From NCBI RefSeq assembly GCF_013466985.1, contig NZ_CP059164.1, positions 815,001-879,000 of the forward strand: a stretch of 64,000 nucleotides of DNA, read 5' to 3'. Shown piece by piece: positions 1 through 10,837 of this stretch. Origin of the DNA: Nocardioides ungokensis (GTDB lineage: Bacteria > Actinomycetota > Actinomycetes > Propionibacteriales > Nocardioidaceae). The first letter of the stretch is position 1. Each line of letters opens with the position of its first letter. The position numbers and the translations under genes are program-made. The notes beneath the pieces are model-generated. The model had not been told where the DNA came from and did no database searches. It was given only the letters and a program-made list of their open reading frames with translations.

Positions 1-2275
<2,275 letters not shown>

Positions 2276-2439
2276 CACACACATCACCACAAACACCATC
2301 GACTGGTGATGCCGCGTCACTACGCAGTTCCCAACCAACAACCCGCGTTGACGGTCAGGAACACAATGAGTCAACTACATAGAGCTTGGAAACACCCCCA
2401 CACCCCACGTGGTGCCTGGGTGCGTGTGTTTCCCGCAGA
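2276..2439 (+). other. 23S-5S internal transcribed spacer
   Basis: Short spacer between the two rRNAs with no gene. Just before the 5S RNA, around 2392-2433, 'AAACACCC' and 'GGGTGCGTGTGTTT' can pair, which fits a processing stem. Confidence 0.6.
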
Positions 2440-2558
2440 GTTACGGCGGCCATAGCGAAAGGGAAACACCCGGTCCCATCCCGAACCCGGAAGTTAAGCC
2501 TTTCAGCGCCGATGGTACTGCAACCGAGAGGCTGTGGGAGAGTAGACGCCGCCGGACA
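2440..2558 (+). rRNA. rrf: 5S ribosomal RNA
   Basis: About 119 nt with the standard 5S order: a 5' strand 'GTTACGGCGGC' pairing with a 3' 'GCCGCCGG' region, the conserved 'CCCGAACCCGGAAGTTAAGCC' loop region, and 'CGCCGATGGTACTGC'. It follows the 23S rRNA by about 165 nt on the same strand, the normal actinobacterial operon order. Confidence 0.96.
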
Positions 2559-2566
2559 TACACTCC

Positions 2567-2594
2567 GTAGAGGCCACCGCAAGGTGGCCTCTAC
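2567..2594 (+). terminator. rRNA operon terminator
   Basis: A perfect 12-bp stem (GTAGAGGCCACC / GGTGGCCTCTAC) with a GCAA tetraloop lies 9 nt after the 5S RNA and is followed by a short T-rich stretch. It fits an intrinsic terminator of the rRNA operon. Confidence 0.85.
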
Positions 2595-2632
2595 GCTATT
2601 TACGAGAAGTATCCCCTGAGAGGTGTGAAGTC

Positions 2633-3529
2633 GTGGCCGAAGACCGTCGGAGCCAGCGTCCCGCTCGCGATGGAGGCCGCGCATCAGGCCCTCGTCGTGA
2701 GCGCAGTGACCGGAACGACCGCAGTGACCGGAACGACCGGCGGGGCGGGGGAAGGCCCGATCGCGGCGGCAAGCCCGGGGAGCGTCCGGGGCGCAAGAAC
2801 GACTGGAAGCGCCCGACCGACAAGCAGGGTGACCGCACCGCCGACCAGGCCAAGTACGACGGTCCCGACCTCCCCGAGGAGGTCACCGGCCGTGAGCTCG
2901 GACCGCTCGGTGACGGCCCAGCTCAAGGGGCTGCCCGAGAAGCTGGCGGCCCGGGTCGCCCGCCACCTCGCCGCTGCCGGGATGCTGATGGACGAGGACC
3001 CCGAGACGGCCTACCAGCACACGATGGCCGCGCGGGCTCGTGCTCCTCGCCTCGCGGTCGTCCGTGAGGCCACCGGGAGGCGGCGTACGCCGCAGGGCAC
3101 TACGCAGAGGCCCTTGCCGAGCTGCGAGCCGCCAAGCGGATGAACGGTGCCACGGCGTACCTGCCGATCATGGCCGACTGCCACCGCGCGCTCGGTCAGC
3201 CCGACCAGGCGCTCAAGCTGGCCAAGAGCCCGTCGGTCGTGAACTTCTCGCCCGAGGCGAAGGCAGAGATGACCATCGTCGAGGCCGGCGCCCGTCGCGA
3301 CATGGGCCAGCTCGACGCGCCCTGCGCACCCTCGAGCTCGCGCCGTTGACGTCCAAGAGTCGCGCGTCGTGGGTCGTCCGGCTGCCGGTACGCCTACGAG
3401 GACAACCCTCGAGGCGGCCGGCCGCGAGACCGACGCGCTCGCCTGGTTCCACCGGACGAACGCCATCGACGCCGACCAGCTCACCGATGCCGCCGACCGC
3501 GCCGAGGCCCTCGAGCGTGTCAGGACTGA
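2633..3529 (+). pseudogene. Tetratricopeptide-type protein, multiply frameshifted
   Basis: Starts at GTG 2633 with a long Arg/Asp/Gly-rich basic leader. It continues through 'LKGLPEKLAARVARHL' (about 2930), 'AYQHTMAARARAPRLAVVREATG' in two overlapping pieces, 'YLPIMADCHRALGQPDQALKLAK' (about 3160) and 'ETDALAWFHRTNAIDADQ' (about 3430). These pieces read as one helical-repeat (TPR-like) protein known from actinobacteria, but they lie in different frames. Shifts are visible near 2900 (an extra G in 'CTCGGACC'), 3072 (one G missing), 3320 and 3385. The natural stop is uncertain; a TGA at 3527 is the best guess. Either a real decaying gene or, more likely given the rest of the window, several read errors. 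Function unknown. Confidence 0.6.
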
Positions 3530-3696
3530 GCCACGGCCGCCCGGCCCGGACCCGTCCGCCGGATTCGCGGGCGCAGGGAGGGTTGCAGTGCCGCCGGATG
3601 GGCAGGCTGCCGACGACTTCCGCGCCCACGTGGGGGTTGACCGCGCGCCTGTCGTGGCGGTCTACTGCGAGTCAGGTTCCGGACCAAGGGGCGTCG

Positions 3697-4520
3697 ATGC
3701 TGCGATTCTCGGGAGCAGTGTGTCAGCGATGTCGGTCGCGTCCGCGACCACAACGAGGACTCGGCGTTCGTGTCGCCCTACGTCGCGCTGGTCGCGGACG
3801 GGTCGGGGGTGCGGCGGCCGGGGAGGTTGCGTCGGCCACGACCGCGTACGTCGTGTCGGCGACGGCCCTGAGCCGCTTCGGTGACGACCTCGAACAGGTG
3901 ATGCTCGATGCCGTGGCCGCTGCGCGTCGCAACCTCGCGGTCGGGTGTGTGCGAGGACGAGGCGCGTGGTGGCATGGCCACGACGCTGTCCGCCGTGCTC
4001 TGCGACGGGGAGCGTGTGCTGCTGGGTCACGTGGGTGACTCCCGTGCCTACCTGCTGCATGACGGCGTCCTGCGCCAGGTCTCGCGGGACCAACCTACGT
4101 CCAGCAGATGCGCGACACGGGCCAGCTGACCGGGACTCGGCGGCACAGCATCCGTGGCGCAACGTCGTCCTCCGCTCGGTGGACGGGAATCCCGCCGTCG
4201 ACCCCCACGACATCGACCTCGACGAGCTCGACGTGCGCGAGGGCGACCGCCTCCTGCTGTGCAGCGACGGGCTGGACCGACTCGTGGACGACGCGCGCAT
4301 CACCGACGTGCTCCGGCTGGTGGACCCGCACTCCGCGGCTGCCGTCCTCACGCAGTCCGCCCTGGCAGCCGGCGGACGGGACAACGTGACCTGTCTGGTC
4401 CTCGACGTGGTCGAGGGGCCGCAGGTCGTGGGTGACGGCCGGCTCCTCGGTGCCGTGCAGGACGCGGCCAACATCGTCGACCCCGCCGCCGTCCACCTCG
4501 CCCGGGCCGACACCGCCTGA
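3697..4520 (+). pseudogene. PP2C-family Ser/Thr protein phosphatase, multiply frameshifted
   Basis: Pieces of one PP2C phosphatase read in order but in changing frames: 'DVGRVRDHNEDS' (3728; first metal-binding Asp and substrate motif), 'GGAAAGEVASATTAY' (about 3810), 'EARGGMATTLSAVL' and 'LLGHVGDSRAYLL' (about 3960-4060; the GDSR motif), 'MRDTGQLT' (4108), then 'LLLCSDGLDRLVDD' and 'GGRDNVTCLVLDV' (metal Asps) to the stop at 4520. Restored length is about 275 aa, a minimal catalytic domain with no membrane segment. At least five indels separate the pieces. All catalytic motifs are present, so the reading is probably damaged by sequence errors. No partner kinase is nearby. Confidence 0.7.
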
Positions 4521-4686
4521 CCCGGAGCAGGATCCGCTTCGAGCCGGATTTTCGCCCGGAAGTTCGATTCGCTGGTGCTCAGGCGCAACATACGCAACAA
4601 TGGTCCTACAACTTACAACTGTGTCACTCGGCACCTTTGCTCCACAACGAGACCGCTGGGGAAGGCGTATCTCGACGCCGGAGATG

Positions 4687-4693
4687 AAGGAGG
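4687..4693 (+). promoter_or_regulatory. Ribosome binding site deciding the DUF3145 start
   Basis: AAGGAGG, a near-perfect anti-16S match, sits 5 nt before GTG 4699. The in-frame ATG at 4684 lies upstream of this site, so GTG 4699 is the better start. The 178-bp stretch before it (4521-4698) has no gene and an AT-richer segment near 4580-4625 that probably holds the promoter. Confidence 0.7.
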
Positions 4694-4698
4694 TCACA

Positions 4699-5226
4699 GT
4701 GACCGCACGCACTGCCGCCCGCCCGACTGGCTCTGGGACGAGGGGCATCCTGTTTGTGCACTCTGCGCCGTCGGCGCTGTGCCCGCACGTGGAGTGGGCC
4801 GTCGGCGGCGTGCTCGGCACGCCCGTGAGCCTGGACTGGATCCCGCAGCCCGCTCAGCAAGGTACCTACCGGGCGGAGCTCTCGTGGGCTGGTGCGGCCG
4901 GCTCTGCCGCCGCCGTGGCCTCGTCGCTGCGGGGCTGGAACCACCTCCGCTTCGAGATCACCGAGGAGCCCACCTCGTCCTCCGAGGGCTCCCGCTACTC
5001 CTACACCCCCGAGCTGGGGGTCTACCACGCGGTGACCGGCCTGCACGGGGACATCATGATCCCCGAGGACCGGCTGAAGGCAGCGGTGGTCAAGGCCGCC
5101 CTCGGCGACACCACCCTGCTGGTCGAGATCGACAAGCTGCTGGGCAAGCCGTGGGACGACGAGCTGGAGACCTTCAGGCACGCCGGCGACGGCGCTCCGG
5201 TGCGCTGGCTGCACCAGGTCGTCTAG
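4699..5226 (+). CDS. DUF3145 family protein
   Basis: 175 aa from GTG 4699. The N-terminal 'GILFVHSAPSALCPHVEWA' block is the hallmark of the actinobacterial DUF3145 family. The protein is soluble, with no signal peptide or membrane segment, and its length is normal for the family. The molecular role is unknown. In Streptomyces the homologue lies just beyond fabF at the end of the fatty-acid operon. Here it also lies next to fabF but on the opposite strand, with one secreted-protein gene between them. That conserved neighbourhood hints at a link to lipid metabolism or growth, but nothing in the protein itself proves it. Confidence 0.85.
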   Translation: MTARTAARPTGSGTRGILFVHSAPSALCPHVEWAVGGVLGTPVSLDWIPQPAQQGTYRAELSWAGAAGSAAAVASSLRGWNHLRFEITEEPTSSSEGSRYSYTPELGVYHAVTGLHGDIMIPEDRLKAAVVKAALGDTTLLVEIDKLLGKPWDDELETFRHAGDGAPVRWLHQVV

Positions 5227-5249
5227 GGACCTGCTCCCGTCGCGTGAGC

Positions 5250-5267
5250 GGCCCTGGGTTCAGGGCC
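5250..5267. terminator. Small hairpin between convergent genes
   Basis: GGCCCTG / CAGGGCC with a 4-nt loop follows the DUF3145 stop by 24 nt and overlaps the stop codon of the convergent secreted-protein gene. It could end transcription from the left. A weak, short stem. Confidence 0.45.
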
Positions 5268-5679
5268 GGTGCAGGCGGAAGTGCGAGGGGTCCAGCCAGG
5301 CGTGGTGCTCCTTCTGCGCCCCGAGGATCGGGGTGGTGTACCAGGTGAGCTTGGCCTTGATCGTGAACCGCCCGGGCGTGGTCGAGTAGCGACAGAACTG
5401 GAAGCGCCCGTGGCCCCTCGTGCTCTCGGAGTCCGAGCTGAACGCGTTGGACGCGAGCCTGCGGTGGTGCGGGCCCAGCAGGAAGGTCTCGAGGATCCAG
5501 TCGCCGGTCGGCGGCTTCACCACGTAGTGGTAGCGGTAACGGTGGCAGCCTGCGCGCAGCACCCCGTCGGGGGCGCCGGTGTGACCGTACGACCGTGCTT
5601 GCGCCGCTGCTGACCCCGTTGCGACGAGCAGGCCGGCCATGATCGAGGTCAGCAGGGCGAGGGTCGCCGTGCGCAGCAT
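5260..5679 (-). CDS. Small secreted protein of unknown function
   Basis: 139 aa. ATG 5679 is chosen because GGAGG stands 5 nt before it. The N-terminus is a clear Sec signal peptide: Arg near the start, a hydrophobic core about 7-22, then 'GSAAAQA' as a likely cleavage site. The mature part has two cysteines ('AGCHRY' and 'QFCRY') that could form a disulfide, and many aromatic and charged residues ('CHRYRYHYVVKPPTGDW', 'KAKLTWYT'). I do not recognise a family. It is probably an exported beta-rich domain. It lies downstream of the fabF terminator and is probably transcribed on its own. Confidence 0.7.
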   Translation of the reverse strand: MLRTATLALLTSIMAGLLVATGSAAAQARSYGHTGAPDGVLRAGCHRYRYHYVVKPPTGDWILETFLLGPHHRRLASNAFSSDSESTRGHGRFQFCRYSTTPGRFTIKAKLTWYTTPILGAQKEHHAWLDPSHFRLHRP

Positions 5680-5763
5680 GAGGTCCTCCGCGGTCGTGTG
5701 ACGGGCGTCATGGGTACAACGCGACGTCCCCGGAGGCGTTACGGCGGTAGCCGTGCTCCGGAC

Positions 5764-5804
5764 GCGGACGGCCCCCACCGGCGATGCCGGTGGGGGCCGT
5801 CCGC
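5764..5804 (-). terminator. Strong terminator after the fab operon
   Basis: A perfect 19-bp stem (GCGGACGGCCCCCACCGGC and its complement) with a 3-nt loop lies 30 nt beyond the fabF stop, in the direction of fab transcription. There is no T-tract, as is common for actinobacterial terminators. Confidence 0.85.
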
Positions 5805-5833
5805 GCGTGCGTCGAGCGCGGGTCCGGACCCGG

Positions 5834-7085
5834 TCAGACGCTGCCGAACGCGACCGCGACGTTGGCGCCGCCGAAACCGAAGGAGTTGTTCAGCGCCGCG
5901 ATGTCGCCCTGGGGCAGGTCGCGGGCCTTGGTCGGGATGTCGAGCTCGACCTGCGGGTCGAGGTTGTCGAGGTTGATCGTCGGCGGCGCGACCCGGTGGT
6001 GGAGGGCGAGCACCGTGGCGATGGCCTCGAGCGCGCCGGCACCGCCGAGCAGGTGACCGGTCATCGACTTGGTGCTCGTGACCACGACGTCGTCGGCGTG
6101 CTTGCCGAGCGTCGCGTGGATCATCAGGCCCTCGGCGATGTCGCCCTGCGGGGTCGACGTGGCGTGCGCGTTGATGTGCGCGATGTCCGCGGCCGTGATG
6201 CCGGACTCGGCCAGGGCCCGCAGGATCGCGCGGGCACCGCCACGGCCGGCGGGGGTCGGGCTGCGCGATGTCGTGCGCGTCGGCGGTGATGCCGGCGCCG
6301 AGCACCTCGGCGTAGATCCGGGCGCCGCGCGCCTTGGCGTGCTCCTCGGACTCCAGGACGAGGACGCCGGCGCCCTCACCGAGCACGAAGCCGTCGCGGC
6401 CGGTGTCCCAGGGACGGGAGACCGTCGTGGGGTCACCCGGGTTCTTCGACAGCGCCATCATGTTCGCGAAGGCGGCCATGGGCAGCGGGTGGATCGCCGC
6501 CTCGGTGCCGCCCGCGACGACCACGTCGGCGCGGCCGAGGCGGATCTGGTCGACCGCGAGGGCGATGCCCTCGTTGCCGGAGGCACACGCCGAGACGGGG
6601 GTGTTCACGGCGGCGCGGGCGCCGACGTACAGGCTGATCTGGGCCGCGGGGGCGTTGGGCATCAGCATCGGGACGGCGAGCGGAGAGACCCGGCGGGGGC
6701 CCTTCTCCTTGAGGATGTCGTAGTTGTCGAGGAGGGTGTTGACGCCGCCGATGCCGGAGGCCATCGCGACCCCGACGCGCTCGTGCTCGAGGTCGCCCGA
6801 CTCCTGCAGGACGTCGAGGCCCGAGTCGCGCCACGCTTCCATCGCCGCGACCATCGCGAACTGCGAGGAGCGGTCCAGGCGGCGGGCCTTGACCCGCTCG
6901 AGGACCTCGGTCGGCTCGACGGCCACGCGTCCGGCGATCTTGACCGGCATCTCCTCGGCCCAGTCGTCGGTCAGGGCGCGGACGCCGGAACGTCCGTTCA
7001 CGAGCGCGTCCCAGGTGCTGGCGACGTCGCCTCCGACGGGGCTGGTGGTGCCGAGGCCGGTCACCACGACTCTTGTGCGGCTCAT
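5834..7085 (-). CDS. fabF: 3-oxoacyl-ACP synthase II (FabF), one frameshift
   Basis: Condensing enzyme that elongates acyl-ACP with malonyl-ACP in type II fatty-acid synthesis. The N-terminal part (7085 to about 6256) has the start 'VVVTGLGTTSPVGG' and the nucleophile Cys in 'SACASGNEG'. The C-terminal part has both catalytic His motifs, 'NAHATSTPQGD' and 'KSMTGHLLGGAG', and ends with 'NNSFGFGGANVAV'. The two halves are in different frames. One extra base in the G-run at 6251-6255 breaks the gene, and removing it gives 416 aa, the normal length. Last gene of the fabD-fabH-acpP-fabF operon, 89 nt after acpP. An inactive FabF is unlikely, so the shift is probably a sequence error. Confidence 0.93.
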
Positions 7086-7174
7086 CTCATCCTCTGATCT
7101 GGTGTGCTGCGGGCGGGCGCCGGGCCCCCGGACGGGGAGTGCCGGCGCCCGCGGGGGCGGGCGCTGGCGGCAGG

Positions 7175-7420
7175 TCAGCCCTGGGCGCGCTCGATGAAGG
7201 CGACGGCGTCGCCCACGGTCTTGAGGTTCTTGACCTCGTCGTCGGGGATCGAGACGCTGAACTTCTCCTCTGCGGCCACGACGACCTCGACCATGGACAG
7301 CGAGTCGACGTCGAGGTCGTCGACGAACGACTTGTCGAGCTGGACGTCGTCGGCGTCGATGCCGGCGACCTCGTTGACGATGTCGGCGAGGTCGGCGCGG
7401 ATCTCTTCGGTGGTGGCCAT
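7175..7420 (-). CDS. acpP: Acyl carrier protein
   Basis: 81 aa, strongly acidic, four-helix ACP of type II fatty-acid synthesis. The phosphopantetheine attachment site is Ser40 in 'DVDSLSMVE'. Length and composition are typical. It lies 50 nt after fabH and before fabF, the standard order in actinobacterial fab operons. It carries the growing acyl chain between FabD, FabH and FabF in the cytoplasm. Confidence 0.97.
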   Translation of the reverse strand: MATTEEIRADLADIVNEVAGIDADDVQLDKSFVDDLDVDSLSMVEVVVAAEEKFSVSIPDDEVKNLKTVGDAVAFIERAQG

Positions 7421-7470
7421 GTGGGGCTGTTCCTCTCGGTTTGTCGGATGTTGCTCTGGTGGTGCGGGTA

Positions 7471-8472
7471 TCAGGGGACGGTGACGACCTGGGCGGCGTA
7501 CGCCAGGCCGGCGCCGAAGGCGATGAGCAGGGCGGTGTCGCCGCTGCGGGCCTCGCCCTCGGCGATCATCCGGTCCAGGGCCAGCGGGATGGAGGCCGCC
7601 GAGGTGTTGCCCTGCTCGGCGATGTCACGGGCGATCCGGACGCGCTCGGGCAGCTTCATGGAGCGGGCCATCGCGTCGATGATGCGCATGTTGGCCTGGT
7701 GGGGGACGAACACGTCGAGGTCGTCGATGCTGACCCCGGCGCGGTCGAGCGCCTGCTGACCGATCTTGGCCATGGCGAAGGACGCCCACCGGAAGACCGG
7801 GTTGCCCTGCATCGTCAGGTGCGGCATCACGGGGTCCTTCGACGCGACCACGTCACGCCAGTCCTCGCGCTGCCGGATCAGGTCGTACTGCTCTCCGTCG
7901 GAGCCCCAGACGACCGGACCGATGCCCGGGGTCTCGCTGGGACCGACCACGGCCGCGCCGGCGCCGTCGGCGAAGATGAAGGCCGTGCCGCGGTCGCCGA
8001 CGTCGGTGATGTCGGAGAGCCGCTCGACGCCGATGACCAGCACGTGGCGGGCGCTCCCGGCGCGGACGAAGTCGGAGGCCATCGAGACCGCGTGGCAGAA
8101 GCCGGCACAGGCCGCGGAGATGTCGAAGGCGGCCGCCTGCTCGGTGCCGAGCTCGTGGGCGATGGCGGTCGCGATGGCAGGCGTCTGCAGCATGTGGCTG
8201 ACCGTGGCGACCACGACGCAGTCGATCTGGCGGGCGTCGAGGCCGGCGTGGGCGAGCGCCTTGCGCGACGCCTCGACCGACATCAGCTGCACGGTCTCCT
8301 CGGGCGTGGCCCACCGGCGCTGCTTGATGCCCGAGCGCTGCTGGATCCACTCGTCGCTGGAGTCGATCGCGGCGACGATGTCGGCGTTGGGGATCACCCG
8401 CGAGGGTCGGTAGGCACCGATGCCGAGGATCGCCGCGTGGGGCGCGCCCTGGGAGGACTGGAACGGGCTCAT
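7471..8472 (-). CDS. fabH: 3-oxoacyl-ACP synthase III (FabH)
   Basis: 333 aa. Starts fatty-acid synthesis by condensing an acyl-CoA primer with malonyl-ACP. The catalytic triad is complete: Cys122 in 'ISAACAGF', His258 in 'FVPHQANMR' and Asn289 in 'EQGNTSAAS'. The start ATG 8472 overlaps the fabD stop by 4 bases (ATGA), so the two are translationally coupled. In this lineage FabH normally accepts branched-chain primers, which fits iso/anteiso lipids, but primer choice cannot be read from the sequence. Confidence 0.97.
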   Translation of the reverse strand: MSPFQSSQGAPHAAILGIGAYRPSRVIPNADIVAAIDSSDEWIQQRSGIKQRRWATPEETVQLMSVEASRKALAHAGLDARQIDCVVVATVSHMLQTPAIATAIAHELGTEQAAAFDISAACAGFCHAVSMASDFVRAGSARHVLVIGVERLSDITDVGDRGTAFIFADGAGAAVVGPSETPGIGPVVWGSDGEQYDLIRQREDWRDVVASKDPVMPHLTMQGNPVFRWASFAMAKIGQQALDRAGVSIDDLDVFVPHQANMRIIDAMARSMKLPERVRIARDIAEQGNTSAASIPLALDRMIAEGEARSGDTALLIAFGAGLAYAAQVVTVP

Positions 8473-9415
8473 GAGCTGGCACCTTCGGAGTCGTGGGGCA
8501 GGACCGCGCCGGCGTGCTTGGCGCAGAAGGCGCGCGCGTCGTCGAGCTGGTCGGGGGTCTTGAGGGCGAAGGTCTCGACACCCTTGAGGTTGCGCTTGGC
8601 GATGCCCGTCAGCACGCCCGCCGGCGGCAGCTCGAGGATCCCGGTGACACCGACGTCTCGCATGGTCTCCATGCACAGGTCCCAGCGGACGGGGTTGGCG
8701 ATCTGGCCGACGATCCGGCTCAGCACCTCGGCGCCGTCGCGGACGACCTCGCCGTCCCTGTTGGAGATCACCGCGGTGGCCGGGTCACGGGGCGACACGT
8801 CGGCGGCGAGCTTCTCGAGGTGGCCCACGGCCGGAGCCATGTGCTCGGTGTGGAACGCCCCGGCCACGCTGAGCGGGGTCAGCCGGGCCTTCGCGGGCGG
8901 CTCCTCGGCGAGAGCCTCGAGCTGCTCGCGGGTGCCCGCGGCGACGATCTGGCCCGGCCCGTTGTCGTTGGCGGGGGTGAGCCCGTGCTTCTCGAGCGCG
9001 GCGAGGACCTCGGTGCGGTCGCCACCGAGGACGGCGGTCATCCCGGTGGGGGTGGCCGCGGCGGCCTCGGCCATGGCGATGCCCCGCTCTCGGACGAGCA
9101 CCATCGCCTCCTCGGCGGTGATGGCGCCCGCGGCTGCGGCGGCGGCGAGCTCGCCGACGCTGTGTCCCGAGACAGCGCCGACGTCCGCGGCGTCGAGCAG
9201 CTCGAACGCCGCCAGGCCGGTCGCGACCAGCAGCGGCTGCGCGATCCGGGTGTCACGGATGGTCTCGGCGTCCGCCTCGGTGCCGAATGGGCCAGGTCCA
9301 GCCCCGAAGCCTCCGAGAGCGACACGAAGCGGGGCGCGAAGGTCTGGTCCTCCAGCCAGGGCTGCAGGAAACCAGGTGTCTGGGCACCTTGGCCGGGAGC
9401 GACGATGACGAGCAC
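8469..9415 (-). CDS. fabD: Malonyl-CoA:ACP transacylase (FabD), one frameshift
   Basis: Loads malonyl groups onto ACP. The N-terminal piece reads 'LVIVAPGQGAQTPGFLQPWL'. After a missing base near 9286-9288 the rest continues through the nucleophile 'SGHSVGE', the catalytic His in 'AGAFHTEHM' and 'NDNGPGQIV'. Restoring one T gives 315 aa, the family length. I place the start at GTG 9415, where homologues begin, although GGAGG is only 2 nt away; a slightly different start is possible. First gene of the fab operon, just downstream of its regulator gene. The shift is probably a sequence error because fabD is normally essential. Confidence 0.92.
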
Positions 9416-9482
9416 AACCTCCACTCTGCCGTGCCCGTGGCTGGGTCTCCCCTCGGGCGCGCACGAATCTCGCGGGGGATTG

Positions 9483-9501
9483 TTTGTAGGGTTCCTACAA
9501 A
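9483..9501. promoter_or_regulatory. Inverted repeat upstream of fabD (probable operator)
   Basis: TTTGTAGG-GTT-CCTACAAA is a perfect 8-bp inverted repeat in an 80-nt gap. It overlaps the stop codon of the upstream regulator gene and lies 68 nt before the fabD start. Its position and symmetry fit a binding site for a dimeric regulator of the fab operon, most simply the neighbouring FasR-like protein. That partner is inferred. Confidence 0.6.
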
Positions 9502-10709
9502 TGTGGCTCGGGCTTGGCCTCATCCGCGCGGCCGGACTGCCGGCCCAGCACCAGCGCGATCTCGAGGATGAAGGCGTCGCGGGCATGCGCCGGCGCGTAG
9601 CCGGTCAGGTCGGCCACCTGACGGAGCCGGTAGCGCACCGTGTTGGGGTGCACGAAGAGCGCCCGCGCCGAGGCCTCGATCGAGCAGCCGTGGTGGAAGT
9701 AGGAGGCGAGTGTCTCGATCAGGGTGCCGCGAGCCCGGACCAGGGGGAGGTAGACCTCCTCGACCAGGTGCCGACGGGCGTGGCCGTCGCCGGCCAGGGC
9801 CCGCTCGGGCAGCAGCTCACTGCTGCGCACCGGACGGGGCGCCTCGGGCCAGCCGCTCGCAGCCCGGTGGGCCGAGACCGCGGCCCGGGCGGACACGTGG
9901 GCGCGCCCGAGGTCGTCGGCGACCGGGCCGACCACGACCGGCCCCTCGCCGAAGAGGTGCACCACGGACTCCGCGGCGACCCGCGAGTCCGCCACCCCGC
10001 CGAGCAGCACCACCAGGCGCTCACCCTGCACCGCGCACAGCGCATCCATGCCCGCCGAGCGCGCGCTGCGGCGTACCTCCTCGAAGAGGTCGGTCTCGGT
10101 CCGCTGCGCCGGGGCGGCGCCCAGCACGACCGCGACGTCGCCCCGGGCGGTCCAGCCGAGGGCGCTGGCTCGCGAGAGCAGGGTCTCGTCGGCCTCCGAC
10201 CGCAGGACGGCGTCGACGACCAGCGCCTCCAGCCGGGCGTCCCAGGCGCCGCGGAGCTCGGCGGCCCGGGCGTACACCTCCGCCGTCGCAAAGGCGACCT
10301 CCCGGGCGTAGCGCAGCACCCCGGCGTGGACCTCGGGCGCGTCGTCGGGGTCCACGATGTCGTCGATGTTGTTCTCCACCACCTCGATGGAGAGCCGGAC
10401 CAGGTCCACGGTCTGCTGGAGGTTGATCACCCCAGCCAGGGCACGGGGCGCGGCGCCGAAGACGGACGCGGCCACGGCGGAGCCCCCCTCGTCGGGCCGA
10501 CCGCCCTCGCGGCGGTACCAGTCGACGAAGCCGCGGATGCCGGCCTGGACAATGAGCCCGACCCAGGAGCGGTCCTCGGCGCTGAGCTCCCGGAACCACG
10601 GCATCTCGGTCTCCATCCGGGCCATGGCGGAGGTGCTCAGGGCGCCGGTCGCCCGTTGCAGTGCATCAGCCGGGCGCCGACTGGGTACTACGGGCGAGGT
10701 GGGTTTCAC
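9495..10709 (-). CDS. fasR: PucR-type transcriptional regulator, FasR-like
   Basis: 404 aa. The C-terminus (about 340-395) is the PucR-type helix-turn-helix: 'LIETLASYFHHGCSIEASA' followed by 'VHPNTVRYRLRQVADLTGY'. The middle resembles the GGDEF-like CdaR domain, and the N-terminus is a helical sensor region. Streptomyces carries a homologue, FasR, in the same place, and there it activates fabD-fabH-acpP-fabF. Position and orientation are the same here, with 79 nt to fabD, so I carry over the role. The inverted repeat at its 3' end is a candidate target. The ligand is unknown. The first ATG (10709) is used; later in-frame ATGs exist near residue 29. Confidence 0.85.
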   Translation of the reverse strand: MKPTSPVVPSRRPADALQRATGALSTSAMARMETEMPWFRELSAEDRSWVGLIVQAGIRGFVDWYRREGGRPDEGGSAVAASVFGAAPRALAGVINLQQTVDLVRLSIEVVENNIDDIVDPDDAPEVHAGVLRYAREVAFATAEVYARAAELRGAWDARLEALVVDAVLRSEADETLLSRASALGWTARGDVAVVLGAAPAQRTETDLFEEVRRSARSAGMDALCAVQGERLVVLLGGVADSRVAAESVVHLFGEGPVVVGPVADDLGRAHVSARAAVSAHRAASGWPEAPRPVRSSELLPERALAGDGHARRHLVEEVYLPLVRARGTLIETLASYFHHGCSIEASARALFVHPNTVRYRLRQVADLTGYAPAHARDAFILEIALVLGRQSGRADEAKPEPHL

Positions 10710-10827
10710 GGATCGAGGCTAGTCGACACCAGATCCGCGCAAAACCCCCGTGAAATAAGGGTTACGGGGCCCCGAAGAGCAGTCAGAAGTGGTTGAATCC
10801 GTCAACTAGGCCGCGGCCGCGGCATAC

Positions 10828-10833
10828 AGGAGG
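10828..10833 (+). promoter_or_regulatory. Ribosome binding site deciding the hydrolase start
   Basis: AGGAGG lies 4 nt before GTG 10838. This argues against the longer in-frame start at 10793 for the alpha/beta hydrolase. Confidence 0.7.
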
Positions 10834-10837
10834 TTCG

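Noticed and set aside
7441..9408. A 655-codon plus-strand frame opposite fabH and fabD
   Set aside because: Shadow frame; the minus strand carries complete catalytic motifs.
10810..10823. Perfect palindrome GCCGCGGCCGCGGC before the hydrolase ribosome site
   Set aside because: Made only of G and C in a region above 70% GC, so chance symmetry is likely, and it has no partner copy in the window.
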